Shown here: in pieces, positions 63,691 to 64,000 of the stretch | Layout of the letters: the number at the start of each line of letters is the position of its first letter | How positions within the stretch are numbered: position 1 is the stretch's first letter | Assembly (NCBI RefSeq): GCF_033807575.1 | Contig: NC_084721.1 | Location: 2,480,001-2,544,000 of the forward strand | Direction of reading: 5' to 3' | Length of the DNA stretch: 64,000 bases | From: Cydia pomonella | Lineage: Eukaryota; Arthropoda; Insecta; Lepidoptera; Tortricidae | Made by a program: the position numbers and the translations under genes | Notes under the pieces: generated by a model | Seen by the model: the letters and a program-made list of their open reading frames with translations, nothing else | Databases searched by the model: none | What the model was told of the DNA's origin: nothing

Positions 63691-64000
63691 AAAAAATTAC
63701 ATTGTCAGTAACCGTCGCGCTGGTAGTGGTACTGGATAAAAATAATGGTACGAAAGTGTGATAAAAAAAAACAATAAATGTGATAATTAAGGTCAGTAGG
63801 TAAATTGAAGAAAATTTAAAGTTTGATAATCACTGCTGTTTTTTAAATAGGTAAAGATCTGATTGTTTCTGGTCCGATCTTTACCTGGAAGGGTCAAGAT
63901 CGGATATCGGTCTACAGCAGTGCTAGATCTGTTAACACAATTACAAAAACAAACACAGTTTCATCACAATACGCAAAATAAATTACAGAGCGAAGATCGG
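63691..64000. other. No gene; small hairpin near window edge
   Basis: AGGTAAAGATCTGA and its inverse TCCGATCTTTACCT (63850-63886) form a hairpin. No coding sequence. Confidence 0.45.

Overview
The window looks like AT-rich, gene-poor intergenic/intronic DNA from a moth or butterfly (Lepidoptera). The evidence is the repeat content: tRNA-derived SINEs, 3'-truncated LINEs of several clades (CR1/Jockey-like, RTE-like, R1-like), and many small inverted-repeat elements of types I associate with lepidopteran genomes. Nothing looks bacterial: there are no operons, Shine-Dalgarno sites or long gene arrays. The species cannot be named from the sequence alone.

One plausible host gene is visible, on the + strand at about 20.03-22.38 kb. 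It has three exons with consensus splice sites in compatible phase and encodes a short SAM-domain protein. Its second intron carries nested SINEs, and its last exon as read runs through an inverted-repeat (MITE-like) insertion that supplies the last ~50 residues. A GC-rich putative promoter/5'UTR and a ~260-bp tandem duplication lie directly upstream.

Layout. 0-13 kb: truncated LINEs, SINEs and several MITEs. 13.4-19.3 kb: LINE debris, then a minus-strand CR1/Jockey-like LINE split by a complete non-autonomous LTR retrotransposon (two 584-bp LTRs that read as identical, TSD CATAC). 19.3-22.4 kb: tandem duplication and SAM gene. 22.7-23.9 kb: a MITE, a 22-bp minisatellite and two LINE scraps. 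24.8-27.8 kb: a SINE, then a LINE with a long open endonuclease-RT reading frame. 28-41 kb: dispersed repeats and two non-autonomous hAT-like elements with perfect 8-bp TSDs (30044-31816 and 39061-40964). 43.7-53 kb: SINEs, LINE scraps, long-hairpin MITEs, a MITE interrupted by an element carrying a 5S-rRNA-like module (with an uninterrupted relative at 12.1 kb), and a LINE with a TSD. 55-57.4 kb: minisatellites and a CpG-rich patch. 58.3-63.3 kb: a 4.9-kb foldback-type element with ~555-bp inverted arms studded with CCTAGG-centred palindromes, whose interior holds remnants of two different LINEs.

The coding content is therefore mostly retrotransposon polymerase, nearly all 5'-truncated or broken. 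The most notable structures are the foldback element, the nested LTR-in-LINE insertion, and the SAM-domain gene with its MITE-derived 3' end. All family names come from recognition by eye, without database searches.
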